Positions 43,678-52,400 of a stretch of 64,000 nucleotides of DNA are shown here, piece after piece. Source of the stretch: PSRJ01 sp963825305. Its GTDB lineage: Bacteria; Acidobacteriota; Terriglobia; Bryobacterales; Bryobacteraceae. Under the pieces are notes generated by a model. The model made no database searches and was not told where the DNA came from. It worked only from the letters and a program-made list of their open reading frames with translations. Position numbers and translations under genes: made by a program. How positions within the stretch are numbered: position 1 is the first letter of the stretch; each line of letters opens with the position of its first letter. The stretch lies in the NCBI GenBank assembly GCA_963825305.1, contig CAWGTA010000008.1, positions 1,024,195 to 1,088,194 on the forward strand, read 5' to 3'.

Positions 43678-44016
43678 ATGCTAGACGGCCTTACCAACAG
43701 CCTGGAACATTACATGGACCTGTTGAGCGCGCGGCAGAAGATCGTCGCGTCCAACATCGCTAACGCGGATACTCCCGGCTATAAGACCAAAGACCTGAAT
43801 TTCCAGTCGGAGCTCCTGGCGGCCGGCTCAGCCTTGCCGCCGCACGCCGTGGAAATCGGGGGCCTGCCGGTGAAGAACGATGGCAACGACGTCAGTCTCG
43901 ATCGCGAGGCGCGCCTGCTGTCGGAAAACGCGCTGCGGTTCAACATCGCCACTAATCTGTTGCGCTCGCAGTTGGCCACAGTCAAGGAAGCCATCCACGA
44001 AGGGAAAAGCTCATGA
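43678..44016 (+). CDS. flgB: Flagellar proximal rod protein FlgB
   Basis: 112 residues from the ATG at 43678: MLDGLTNSLEHYMDLLSARQ followed by KIVASNIANADTPGYKTKDL, the rod-type motif. The C-terminus is NALRFNIATNLLRSQLATVK followed by EAIHEGKSS. FlgB is at the base of the rod next to FliE. It overlaps flgC by four bases. First gene of flgBC-fliEF-fliHIJ. Confidence 0.93.
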   Translation: MLDGLTNSLEHYMDLLSARQKIVASNIANADTPGYKTKDLNFQSELLAAGSALPPHAVEIGGLPVKNDGNDVSLDREARLLSENALRFNIATNLLRSQLATVKEAIHEGKSS

Positions 44017-44447
44017 GCCTGCTCTCCGCGCTATCGGTCAGCTCCTCCGGCATGGCCGCACAGCGCACCCGCGCCGAAGTACTGGTGGAGAACATCGCCA
44101 ATGCCGAAACCACGCGCACACCCGACGGAGGCCCTTACCGGCGCAAGGATGCGATCTTCTCGAGCCAGACTGTGCCCTCGGCCTTTGCGTCGGAGCTGGA
44201 CTCGGAGCTGAACGGTCTGACGGGAGTCTCCGTCTCCGGCATCTCGATTGACAGCCGCGAGCCGGAACGGCGTTACATGCCCGGACACCCCGATGCCGAC
44301 CCGGATGGCTACGTCAAGATGCCGCGTATGAACCCTGCTGAGGACATGGTGGACCTGATGGGCGCAAGCCGCAGTTACGAAGCGAACGTCTCGGCCATTT
44401 CCGCGATCAAGGACATGATTCAGAGATCCATCGATCTGTTGCGCTAA
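44013..44447 (+). CDS. flgC: Flagellar proximal rod protein FlgC
   Basis: 144 residues: SVSSSGMAAQRTRAEVLVEN, IANAETTRTPDGGPYRRKDA at the start, the central PGHPDADPDGYVKMPRMNPA, and EDMVDLMGASRSYEANVSAI followed by KDMIQRSIDLL at the end. All are standard FlgC blocks. It stacks on FlgB in the rod. Confidence 0.96.
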   Translation: MSLLSALSVSSSGMAAQRTRAEVLVENIANAETTRTPDGGPYRRKDAIFSSQTVPSAFASELDSELNGLTGVSVSGISIDSREPERRYMPGHPDADPDGYVKMPRMNPAEDMVDLMGASRSYEANVSAISAIKDMIQRSIDLLR

Positions 44448-44459
44448 GAGAGAGAGTGA

Positions 44460-44756
44460 ATGGGAAACCCGATATCCGCGATTACCTCCGTTCCCGGCCT
44501 GGCTCCCATTGCGACGCCTGGCCTGAGTTCGCAGCCCGGTGCTTTTCAGAACGTGCTTCAAGGCGCGATCCAGAGCATCGAATCGGCTAACAACACTGCC
44601 ACCGACAGCGTGCAGAAGTTTCTGACCGGCGAAAATGAAGAACTGCATACCGCGATTCTGGCCGTGCAGCAGGCGTCCGTCGCTTTCGATCTCGGTCTCC
44701 AGGTGCGCAATAAGGTAGTGGATGCGTACCAGGAGATCATGCGCATGCAAATGTAA
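44460..44756 (+). CDS. fliE: Basal-body protein FliE
   Basis: 98 residues. The FliE helix region reads FQNVLQGAIQSIESANNTAT, DSVQKFLTGENEELHTAILA and VQQASVAFDLGLQVRNKVVD, ending AYQEIMRMQM. It joins the MS ring to the rod and is the first protein exported. The start at 44460 follows GAGAGAG. Confidence 0.95.
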   Translation: MGNPISAITSVPGLAPIATPGLSSQPGAFQNVLQGAIQSIESANNTATDSVQKFLTGENEELHTAILAVQQASVAFDLGLQVRNKVVDAYQEIMRMQM

Positions 44757-44765
44757 CTGTGATCC

Positions 44766-46415
44766 ATGAATCAGCTCACTCAAGCAGTCACCGGTCTCTC
44801 ACTGTCTCAAAAGATTTCGATTGCAGCCGCGGCTGTTCTCACGGTTGCCGGCCTCTACGGCTTCACCCGTTGGAAACACGAAAGCGACTTCCGGCCGTTG
44901 TACACCTCCATGGCTGCGGAGGACGCGGCCGCGGTGGTGCAGAAACTGCGCGAGACCGGCGTGGAATACCGGCTCTCCGAAAGCGGCAGCGCGGTGCTGG
45001 TGCCATCCACCCGGCTTGCCGAGTCGCGTCTGGCGTTGGCGGCGGCGGGGCTGCCCAAAACCGGCCGAATCGGGTTTGAGCTCTTCGATAAAAGCTCATT
45101 CGGCGCGACCGATTTCGTCGAGCACATTAACTACAAGCGGGCGCTCGAAGGCGAGCTGGAGCGCTCCATGATGTCTCTGGCGGAGGTGGAGGAAGCGCGC
45201 GTCCACCTGACGCTGCCCAAGGACTCGGTATTTCTGGAGCAACAACAACCGGCTAAGGCCAGCGTCGTGCTGAAGCTGCGGCCCGGCGCGCAAGTCTCGT
45301 CGCAAAATGTGGCCGCGATGACCAACCTGGTAGCCAGCGCCGTGGAAGGCCTGGCGCCGGAATCGGTTTCGGTGGTCGACATGAACGGCAATCTGCTGAG
45401 CCGTCCCCGTCGCGTGGACTCAGCCGACGGAACGCAGATGACCACCGAAGCCCTGGAAGTGCGCCAGCAGATTGAACGCGACCTGGTGGCGAAAATTCAC
45501 GCTACCCTGGAGCCTTTGATCGGCGCCGACCGCTTCCGCGCCGGCGCATCCGTGGAGTGCGATTTGTCCAGCGGAGAGCAGCAGGAAGAGACCTTCGACC
45601 CGACCCATTCGGTCATGGCGTCCTCCCAGAAGACCGAAGACGTGATGGAGCGTGGAGGTTCGGCTTCCGGCGTTCCGGGGACGGCCTCCAATCTGCCGCG
45701 CGGCGGCTCCGGTCCCACCCCGAATGGGGGCGGTACTACGCGCCGCACCGAGAGCATGACCTATCAAACCAGCCGCGTGATCAAACACACGCGTATTCCG
45801 CAGGGCATCATCCGGCACATGTCGCTGGCGGTCTTGCTGGATCAAGCCGTTCACTGGGAAGGCACCGGCGCGTCCCGACAGCGCGTCTTCGATCCACCCA
45901 AGCCGGAGACCATCCAAAGCTTGAAGGGCCTGATCGCCGCCGCCACCGGGCTGAACATGGAGCGCGGTGATCAGCTGATCATCGAGAGCCTGCCGTTTGA
46001 GTCCACGCAAAACGCCGAGCCGCCCGCGCCGCCCGCCAAGAAACCGAAAGCTGTTCCGCCGCCCGTCGAACCCGCCTGGCAGCAGTTTGTGACCAAGTAT
46101 CGGGATCTGGGCGCCATGGTTGCCACGGGTATCGCTTTGATCACTTTCGTTCTTCGAATGGTGATCGGCATGTTTCGCGGTAAGGGCGGGCGCGCGCCGG
46201 AGACGGCCAGGGAGTTACCGGCCGGACACGAGCCGGGAACGCTCCAGGTGGGTAATCGCGCGGCCCCTTCCTACGACGCGGCCACGCCGCTTTCTCTGCG
46301 CCCGGAAGATAATCTGGATGTTCCGGATCGCGTGCGCGAACTCGCCAAGCGCGACACGGCGCTGGCTGCGAACGTGGTACGGGCCTGGCTGCAGGAAGAG
46401 AAAGCGCGCGTATGA
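44766..46415 (+). CDS. fliF: MS-ring protein FliF
   Basis: 549 residues. The N-terminal membrane helix is KISIAAAAVLTVAGLYGFTR. Ring-building motifs follow: DFRPLYTSMAAEDAAAVVQK, GFELFDKSSFGATDFVEHIN, YKRALEGELERSMMSLAEVE and EARVHLTLPKDSVFLEQQQP. The second helix near residue 450 is LGAMVATGIALITFVLRMVI. The C-terminal DRVRELAKRDTALAANVVRA WL-type helix is the FliG-binding end, yet fliG does not follow; fliH does, with a four-base overlap. FliF is the base platform of the flagellum. Confidence 0.97.
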   Translation: MNQLTQAVTGLSLSQKISIAAAAVLTVAGLYGFTRWKHESDFRPLYTSMAAEDAAAVVQKLRETGVEYRLSESGSAVLVPSTRLAESRLALAAAGLPKTGRIGFELFDKSSFGATDFVEHINYKRALEGELERSMMSLAEVEEARVHLTLPKDSVFLEQQQPAKASVVLKLRPGAQVSSQNVAAMTNLVASAVEGLAPESVSVVDMNGNLLSRPRRVDSADGTQMTTEALEVRQQIERDLVAKIHATLEPLIGADRFRAGASVECDLSSGEQQEETFDPTHSVMASSQKTEDVMERGGSASGVPGTASNLPRGGSGPTPNGGGTTRRTESMTYQTSRVIKHTRIPQGIIRHMSLAVLLDQAVHWEGTGASRQRVFDPPKPETIQSLKGLIAAATGLNMERGDQLIIESLPFESTQNAEPPAPPAKKPKAVPPPVEPAWQQFVTKYRDLGAMVATGIALITFVLRMVIGMFRGKGGRAPETARELPAGHEPGTLQVGNRAAPSYDAATPLSLRPEDNLDVPDRVRELAKRDTALAANVVRAWLQEEKARV

Positions 46416-47059
46416 AACGGGCCCTGTCCCGGATCGTTTCCGCTTCCGAAGCAGATGTCCGCCCCATGGTGTGGCGCGATGGGCCATCCCGGGCGCGCAA
46501 AGCCGAACCGCATGTGGCCGCCGTCGCGACCATAGGTCCGGAGCTGGAAGCCCAGATCCAGCAGCAAGTGCGGCAGGCATTCGAATCCGGCGTGCGCGAA
46601 GGCGAGGCTGCGGCCCGGCAAAAACTCGAAGGCCAGGTGCGCGAGTTAACGCAGCAACTGGCGTCCGCCATCGCCGATGTCGTCGCTAGCCGCGAGGAGG
46701 CCCTTCGCCGCGCCGAGTCGGACATTGTCCAGCTATCCATGGAAATCGCGCGCCGCATCATGCACCGCGAGCTGTCCGTGGATCCGTCGGCGTTGGGCGG
46801 ACTGATCCGTGCGGCATTGGAGAAGCTGGCGGCCCAGCAAGTGAACCGCGTCCGCATACATCCGGACCAGGAATCGGTGATGCGCATGTGCCTCGAAGAG
46901 CTCGGCCGGTCCGCCGACATTGAAGTCCTCGCCGACCCTGCGCAGCCGAAGGGCGGAGCCGTATTCGAAAGCAGCCGCGGGTCGCTGGATGCGTCGGTGG
47001 ATACCCAACTGCGCGAAATCGAGCGCGGCCTTACCGACCAGCTGCAGAAGCGCTCATGA
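46412..47059 (+). CDS. fliH: Flagellar export ATPase regulator FliH
   Basis: 215 residues. The N-terminus is variable and basic. The middle is a coiled coil with QIQQQVRQAFESGVREGEAA and RQKLEGQVRELTQQLASAIA. The C-terminal domain, related to V-type ATPase E subunits, has IVQLSMEIARRIMHRELSVD, VNRVRIHPDQESVMRMCLEE and GGAVFESSRGSLDASVDTQL. FliH holds FliI and links it to the C-ring. It overlaps fliF and fliI by four bases each. Confidence 0.92.
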   Translation: MKRALSRIVSASEADVRPMVWRDGPSRARKAEPHVAAVATIGPELEAQIQQQVRQAFESGVREGEAAARQKLEGQVRELTQQLASAIADVVASREEALRRAESDIVQLSMEIARRIMHRELSVDPSALGGLIRAALEKLAAQQVNRVRIHPDQESVMRMCLEELGRSADIEVLADPAQPKGGAVFESSRGSLDASVDTQLREIERGLTDQLQKRS

Positions 47060-48381
47060 CCATTCCCCTCACCGTCGACCTCAACCGCTATTTCGATCAA
47101 GTGCGCAACACGGAGCTGCTTCCCTGGACCGGGGAAGTGGTGGAATTAACCGGTATGCTGGTGGCCTCGCGCGGACCCGCCGTGGCCGTCGGCGACTTTT
47201 GCGAGGTCTGCACCTCCGCCGGCCGGCGCATCCGCACGCAAGTAATCGGATTCCGCAACGGCCAGGTTCTCTCCATGCCCCTGGAGGAGATCGACGGCAT
47301 TCAATTGCACGACCGCATCTATGCCCGCCAGGACGAGGCCCGTGTGGCCGTCGGCCCCGGCTTGGTGGGGCGCGTGCTCGACGGTTTCGGACAACCGATT
47401 GACCGCAAGCCGGCGCTCCCGGCGCAGGCCTACTACCGTCTGTATCAACCCGCCGGAAGTCCGCTGGACCGCGAGCACATCACCGAGCCGGTGGTTACCG
47501 GCATCCGCGCAATCGATGCCCTGACGCTGTGCGGCAAGGGACAGCGCATGGGAATTTTCGGAGGCAGCGGAGTCGGCAAGAGCACTTTGCTCGGCTCCAT
47601 GGCGCGTCACAATTCCGCGGACGTTACGGTGATTGCCCTGGTGGGCGAGCGCAATCGCGAGGTGCGCGCGTTTCTGGAACACGACATGGGCCCCGAAGGC
47701 GCCGGCCGCTCCGTTGTGGTCTGCGCTACTTCCGATCAGCCGGCGCCGCTGCGCGTGCGCGCTTGCTTCGTGGCACTCGCCATCGCCGAATATTTCCGCG
47801 ATCAGGGCGCCGACGTCCTGTTGATTATGGATTCCGTGACGCGTCTGGCCATGGCCCAGCGTGAGATCGGACTGGCCGCCGGCGAGCCGCCCAGCCAGAA
47901 GGGATACACGCCTTCGGTCTTCCATCTGCTCCCCAAGATTCTGGAACGAGCCGGAAACTTTTCGAACGGTTCCATCACCGGCTTCTTTACGGTTCTGGTG
48001 GAAGGCGACGATTTCAATGAACCCATTTGCGACGCGAGCCGGGCGATTCTGGACGGCCACATCATACTGTCGCGTGCGCTGGCCTCAGCGGGCCATTACC
48101 CCGCCATCGACATCAACCATTCTCTAAGCCGCCTGTCGGCCCAACTGGCGCCCCCGGATGTGGTCTCCTCCACCATCAAGGTTCGCGAGGCGCTCTCCCT
48201 TCTAAGGGACGCCCGGGATCTGATCGATCTCGGCGCCTACTCGCCCGGCAAAAATGCCAAACTCGACACGGCCATCCGGATGCAGCCCGAGCTGAACGCA
48301 TTCTTGAAGCAAGTGACCTCCGAAAATTCTCCCCTCACCACCACGCGCGAGCAGCTCCGGTCGATCGCCGAGAGGCTTTGA
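47056..48381 (+). CDS. fliI: Flagellar export ATPase FliI
   Basis: 441 residues, the usual size. Walker A is MGIFGGSGVGKSTLLGSMAR near residue 170, followed by VTVIALVGERNREVRAFLEH, and Walker B is DVLLIMDSVTRLAMAQREIG. Also seen: ERAGNFSNGSITGFFTVLVE and YPAIDINHSLSRLSAQLAPP. Flagellar rather than injectisome type by context. It hydrolyses ATP to unload chaperones at the export gate. Confidence 0.97.
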   Translation: MTIPLTVDLNRYFDQVRNTELLPWTGEVVELTGMLVASRGPAVAVGDFCEVCTSAGRRIRTQVIGFRNGQVLSMPLEEIDGIQLHDRIYARQDEARVAVGPGLVGRVLDGFGQPIDRKPALPAQAYYRLYQPAGSPLDREHITEPVVTGIRAIDALTLCGKGQRMGIFGGSGVGKSTLLGSMARHNSADVTVIALVGERNREVRAFLEHDMGPEGAGRSVVVCATSDQPAPLRVRACFVALAIAEYFRDQGADVLLIMDSVTRLAMAQREIGLAAGEPPSQKGYTPSVFHLLPKILERAGNFSNGSITGFFTVLVEGDDFNEPICDASRAILDGHIILSRALASAGHYPAIDINHSLSRLSAQLAPPDVVSSTIKVREALSLLRDARDLIDLGAYSPGKNAKLDTAIRMQPELNAFLKQVTSENSPLTTTREQLRSIAERL

Positions 48382-48387
48382 GGCGCC

Positions 48388-48843
48388 GTGCCGTCCTTCC
48401 ATTTTCGCTTGCAGCGAGTCTTGGATTGGCAGCAGAAGATCTGTCAGGCGGAAGAGGAGAAGCTGCGCCTGTGCCTTCTGGAAGTGGCACATTGCCAGGA
48501 GAACGTAGCGAAGCTGGCCGCTCGCAGCGTCGCCTTGGAACAAGAGTTCCTGGATCAGCGCGCCATGGTCCCGGCGGATCTGAAGGCATTTGCCGAGTTT
48601 CGGCGAAGCACCGTGAGACAGCGCCGCGAACTGCTTCTTGAGCAGCAAAAGAGGGAAGCGGTTCTAGGCGAGCAACGGCAGACGCTGGTTGCGGAGCGGC
48701 GCAAGTTGCAGGTCTTCGAAAAACTCCGCCAGCGAGCCTGGAATGAACACACGGCGGCGGCCGACCGGGAACTCGAAGCGCTCGCCTTGGAGTCGTACCT
48801 CTCGGCGCTGATTAAGCGGCGCTCGACAACGCAGCCGGAATGA
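48388..48843 (+). CDS. fliJ: Flagellar export stalk protein FliJ
   Basis: 151 residues, one long antiparallel coiled coil: FHFRLQRVLDWQQKICQAEE, EKLRLCLLEVAHCQENVAKL, RQRRELLLEQQKREAVLGEQ and TAAADRELEALALESYLSAL. The opening RLQRVLDWQ is typical of FliJ. The start is a GTG at 48388. FliJ fits in the centre of the FliI hexamer like a rotor stalk. Its 3' end overlaps the opposite-strand gene by 32 bases. Confidence 0.88.
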   Translation: MPSFHFRLQRVLDWQQKICQAEEEKLRLCLLEVAHCQENVAKLAARSVALEQEFLDQRAMVPADLKAFAEFRRSTVRQRRELLLEQQKREAVLGEQRQTLVAERRKLQVFEKLRQRAWNEHTAAADRELEALALESYLSALIKRRSTTQPE

Positions 48844-49363
48844 GGGTGCGCAGTTCCAGGTGCATCCCATCGAACTGTTTCAGCAGGTCACCCGCGTTGA
48901 CTGTTCCGATCCCGTGACTGTACAGCGCCGCGCGCATCCGAACCTTCAGGACGCCGCAAGCGAACGCAAACTGGCTGCGAAGAAGCATGGCGGCCAAGTC
49001 CGGGCGGTCCGCCTGCGACTGCAGCATGAGGGCCTTGATTGCCCAACACACGGCTGAATAGTCGCTCTGCAGGCATTGCAGATAACCCTGGAATGCCTGG
49101 CAATGCTCCTTGCGAAGCTGCGCCCCCATCTTCGCGGTGAAACCCGGCTGGGACTTGAGGAACGCCAGATCGCTGCCATCCAGAAGCCGCATCATGGGAC
49201 GATACCTCTCGGCGGAGAACTCCACAACCGAATCCAGACTCTCCGCGAGGTTCCGGGGAGTGGCGAGTAGCCGCCACAACTGAACCAGAACCAATCCGAC
49301 GCCGGTGGAGAGCAGAATTAACAGCACCGCGAGTGCAATCATTTTTCTTCTTCCTGTTGGCAT
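48812..49363 (-). CDS. Membrane-anchored hypothetical protein
   Basis: 183 residues. One N-terminal membrane helix (MIALAVLLILLSTGVGLVLV; the ATG seven codons in may be the true start) is followed by a helical domain: SLDSVVEFSAERYRPMMRLL, DGSDLAFLKSQPGFTAKMGA, CQAFQGYLQCLQSDYSAVCW and MLLRSQFAFACGVLKVRMRA. Four cysteines are present. The family is not recognised. It is convergent with fliJ and overlaps it by 32 bases. Confidence 0.7.
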   Translation of the reverse strand: MPTGRRKMIALAVLLILLSTGVGLVLVQLWRLLATPRNLAESLDSVVEFSAERYRPMMRLLDGSDLAFLKSQPGFTAKMGAQLRKEHCQAFQGYLQCLQSDYSAVCWAIKALMLQSQADRPDLAAMLLRSQFAFACGVLKVRMRAALYSHGIGTVNAGDLLKQFDGMHLELRTLIPAALSSAA

Positions 49364-49454
49364 TGTGCCCGGAATGGGAAGCGATTAAAAGTGCCAGCAG
49401 TACGGGTTAACATTGGGATAACTAAAGAGAACAGGGATAGCCTCGAAAGAGAAG

Positions 49455-49481
49455 ACCGCTCCCTTCGGTCACGGCTCGGTA
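49455..49481. repeat. Dispersed palindromic repeat, copy 6 (single arm)
   Basis: Only the left arm is present (ACCGCTCCCTTCGGTCACGG...), 19 bp after the stop of the large PKD protein. No matching right arm follows within 100 bp. Probably a decayed or partial copy. Confidence 0.8.
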
Positions 49482-49499
49482 ATGCGTCGGCGACCCCGG

Positions 49500-52400
49500 T
49501 TAGTGCACGGTCACGGGGACCGTTCTATAGTTAATGCCGGCGGCCAACCCCAGGTTCGAGGGCTTTAGCAAGGTCACGGTCGTGCTTCCCGCAGCGAGCG
49601 GCGTAAAGGTCGTGGTGACACTGGTCGCACCGCCGCCGTTAATGATTACCGGCGAGGCGATCGTCCCCTTAGTCGTGTCGCTGGAGGTGAGAGTGGCCGT
49701 CACGGTCACTCCGGCGCGCAGCGATTGGGCCGACACCCAGTTATTGCTGCCGTCGAGCAGTGCCGTGTAGACGGCCCATGTGTTGTCGACAACCCCGACC
49801 GTTTCGTTAGCGCCTGGAGAGTTCAACCCCAGCGGTCCTGAAACGGCAACGCCGGAATTCCCCAATGTGATAGTGCCAGTCTTCGCGTTGAACAAGGACG
49901 CAGTCGCGGTATAAGTCACCGGTCCCGAGTTGCCCAGCGCTTGCAGGTAGTACGAGCCCATGGTCAAGCCGCTCGGTATGGTGATCGTGATCGAGGGTGT
50001 ACCCGCATCGGTCGGGTTTACGGCCAGCAACAACTTGCCGGAATCACCGCTAGTGATCGTCACTTGCAGCCCGCCGGTGGGAGCCGGTGCGCCCAGGACC
50101 ACTGCATCCTGAAGCTGGAGATCCTTACCGACGGTCCTGCCATCGTCCGACAGAGACATACCGGGAGTGTTGATGACAGCGCCTACCGACTGGAAGCTTG
50201 CCGGAGCTGTAAATCCGACCGGCACGTCCGCACTGATCGTGATGGTTCCTCCGGTAATGTTGGCGTGGTTCGGTTGCAGTTGCGTGGTGACGAAGCTCGC
50301 GCCCGACAGAATGCTGACCGGCGAAATCGTGATCGTGCCGATGGTCGTGTCGGAACTCTTGATATTCGACGTGACCGTCTTCCCGCCGGCGACCGACTGC
50401 GGTCCGATGGGGTTGCCGCCCGCGTTGAGCACGTCGGTTTCGACCGTGAGATTCGTAGGCGTCGATTGGGTGGTGGTGGTGAAGGTATTGCCCGGCCCAA
50501 ACGGTCCGTAGACGATCACGCCGGATGCCGCCAGAACCGCCGTCTTGGTGAGTACAGTATAGCCAGTCGCTTGAGCCGTGTAATTTACGCTCCCACTACT
50601 GGCGGACGAGACGTTCTGGAGATAGAAGGGGGCGCTCTTGCTGAAGCCCGGACTTATCTTCACTACGATCGAATTCTGACCGACACTGCAGGTGTTCGGT
50701 GTGTTGCAGATCGTACCAGCGGCCGTCGGCGATGTCGAAAGTAGCAGCTGGCTGGGGTCGCTGCTGGTGATTTTGACGTCCACTTCCTGGCCCGCCACGC
50801 CGCTGATCAGAACCTGACCCGTGGTCTGCAGGTTCTGTCCGATTGTCGCGTCTGCCTGCGTGATCATTAGCTGCGAGCTGTTAACCGTAACGTTTGCGGT
50901 AGTGCCGCTGGCGGGCGCGCTGAAGCCGGGCGGAACACCCACTGTCAGGGTGGTGCCACCGATGTTATTGAAGTCGGCATTGAACGTAACGGGGACTCCG
51001 TTCACCGTGTCACTAGGCCCGGCAAACGGCACCGGCGATATGGGCGTAATCGTTCCCACGCTTGGGTTCGAGTTCTGAATCGGTACGTTGGCAGTGATGC
51101 CGGCGCTCACGCTTTGCGGGGCGATGGGGTGCAACTGGGAATCGAGCTGGTAGGCCTGGAGGACCATCGACGTTTGCACACCTTGGTTGGTCACGAGATT
51201 GCCGCCCATCTGGCTATTGATCAACAGCACGAAGCCCGAAGGCGTCAGGGTAACGGTGGCCACGCCGAAGACATATCCAGGGGCACTCGCAATAATGAAG
51301 GCCGAACCGCTGCTGGCCACGCCCTGCACGAAGATGCTTTGCGACGTGGCGCCGGCATTGAATGGCACCGTGAGAGATGGTACACCCGGGTCGATCGGAC
51401 GCCCTGACACCAGCAGCTTGGATGGGTCGCTGCTGGTGATGGTGACGGAGATCTTGGAGGCCGCCGGATTTGACAGAATCAAGTTCGTTTGAGTCTGCAG
51501 GCTTTGACCGACCGAGACATTGGTCACCGACACCGAGGCGCAACCGGCGCACGCGGCGCTCGTCAGGGTGAATGTGGCCGGGGCAACGTTCGAAACCGTA
51601 GTCTGAACCGTCGCCGTGATGTTATAAGAACCCTGCGACAGTCCGGCCAGGAACGCTGGGGCCGTCGCGGTACCGCTTGAATCGCTGGTCGCGGTCGCCG
51701 TCGTCGAGGCCCCAAAGAACCCGCTGGGGCCGCTGGTAGGAGCCGAGAAAGTTACCAAGGCTCCGCTCACAAGGTTGCCGCCCGCATCCTTCACGATCAC
51801 GGCCAGCAGCTTCGCAAACGCTTCGCCGATTGGCGCAGACTGCGGTGAGGTTCCGGTAACCGCTTTGATGCTGGCGGGTGGTCCTGGCGTGTTGGTCAGG
51901 GCGAACGTGGTGCTGACGCCGCTGAACCCGGTGGCGGCCGCGGTCACATTGTAGCTGCCCTTGATTCCACCGGCCGTGATAGCCGGGGAAGTAGCCACGC
52001 CATTGACGTCGGTAGTGACGGTTGCGGAGCCGGCGAATGTTGCGGTGGCGCCAGTGGCGGGAGCTGTGAACGTCACGGTGGCCCCGCTAACCGGATTGCC
52101 TGCTACGTCGGCCACCTTTGCCGCGAGCACATTGGTGAAAGAGGTTAAGATCTGGGCGCTCTGTCCACCGCCGCCGGTGACTGTCATACTCTTAGGCGGG
52201 CCCACCAGGTTGGTCAAGGCGAAGTTCGCGGGCGTGGCTGCGCCGCTGGACGCCTTCACGTTGTAAGGACCGCCCTTTGTCAGATTGGCCGTCAACGTGG
52301 CCTTCGCCACACCAGTCGCGTCGGTGGTTGCGGTAAAGGTGGCGCCTGTGCCGGAGAAGGTGCCGCTCGGCCCGCTAGCGGGTGCGGTAAAGATTACAGC

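Noticed and set aside
8528..48843. Export genes as a virulence type III secretion system
   Set aside because: Rod, hook, ring, filament, stator and FliS/FliD/FliW genes are all present; FliI, FlhA and FlhB are of the flagellar type.
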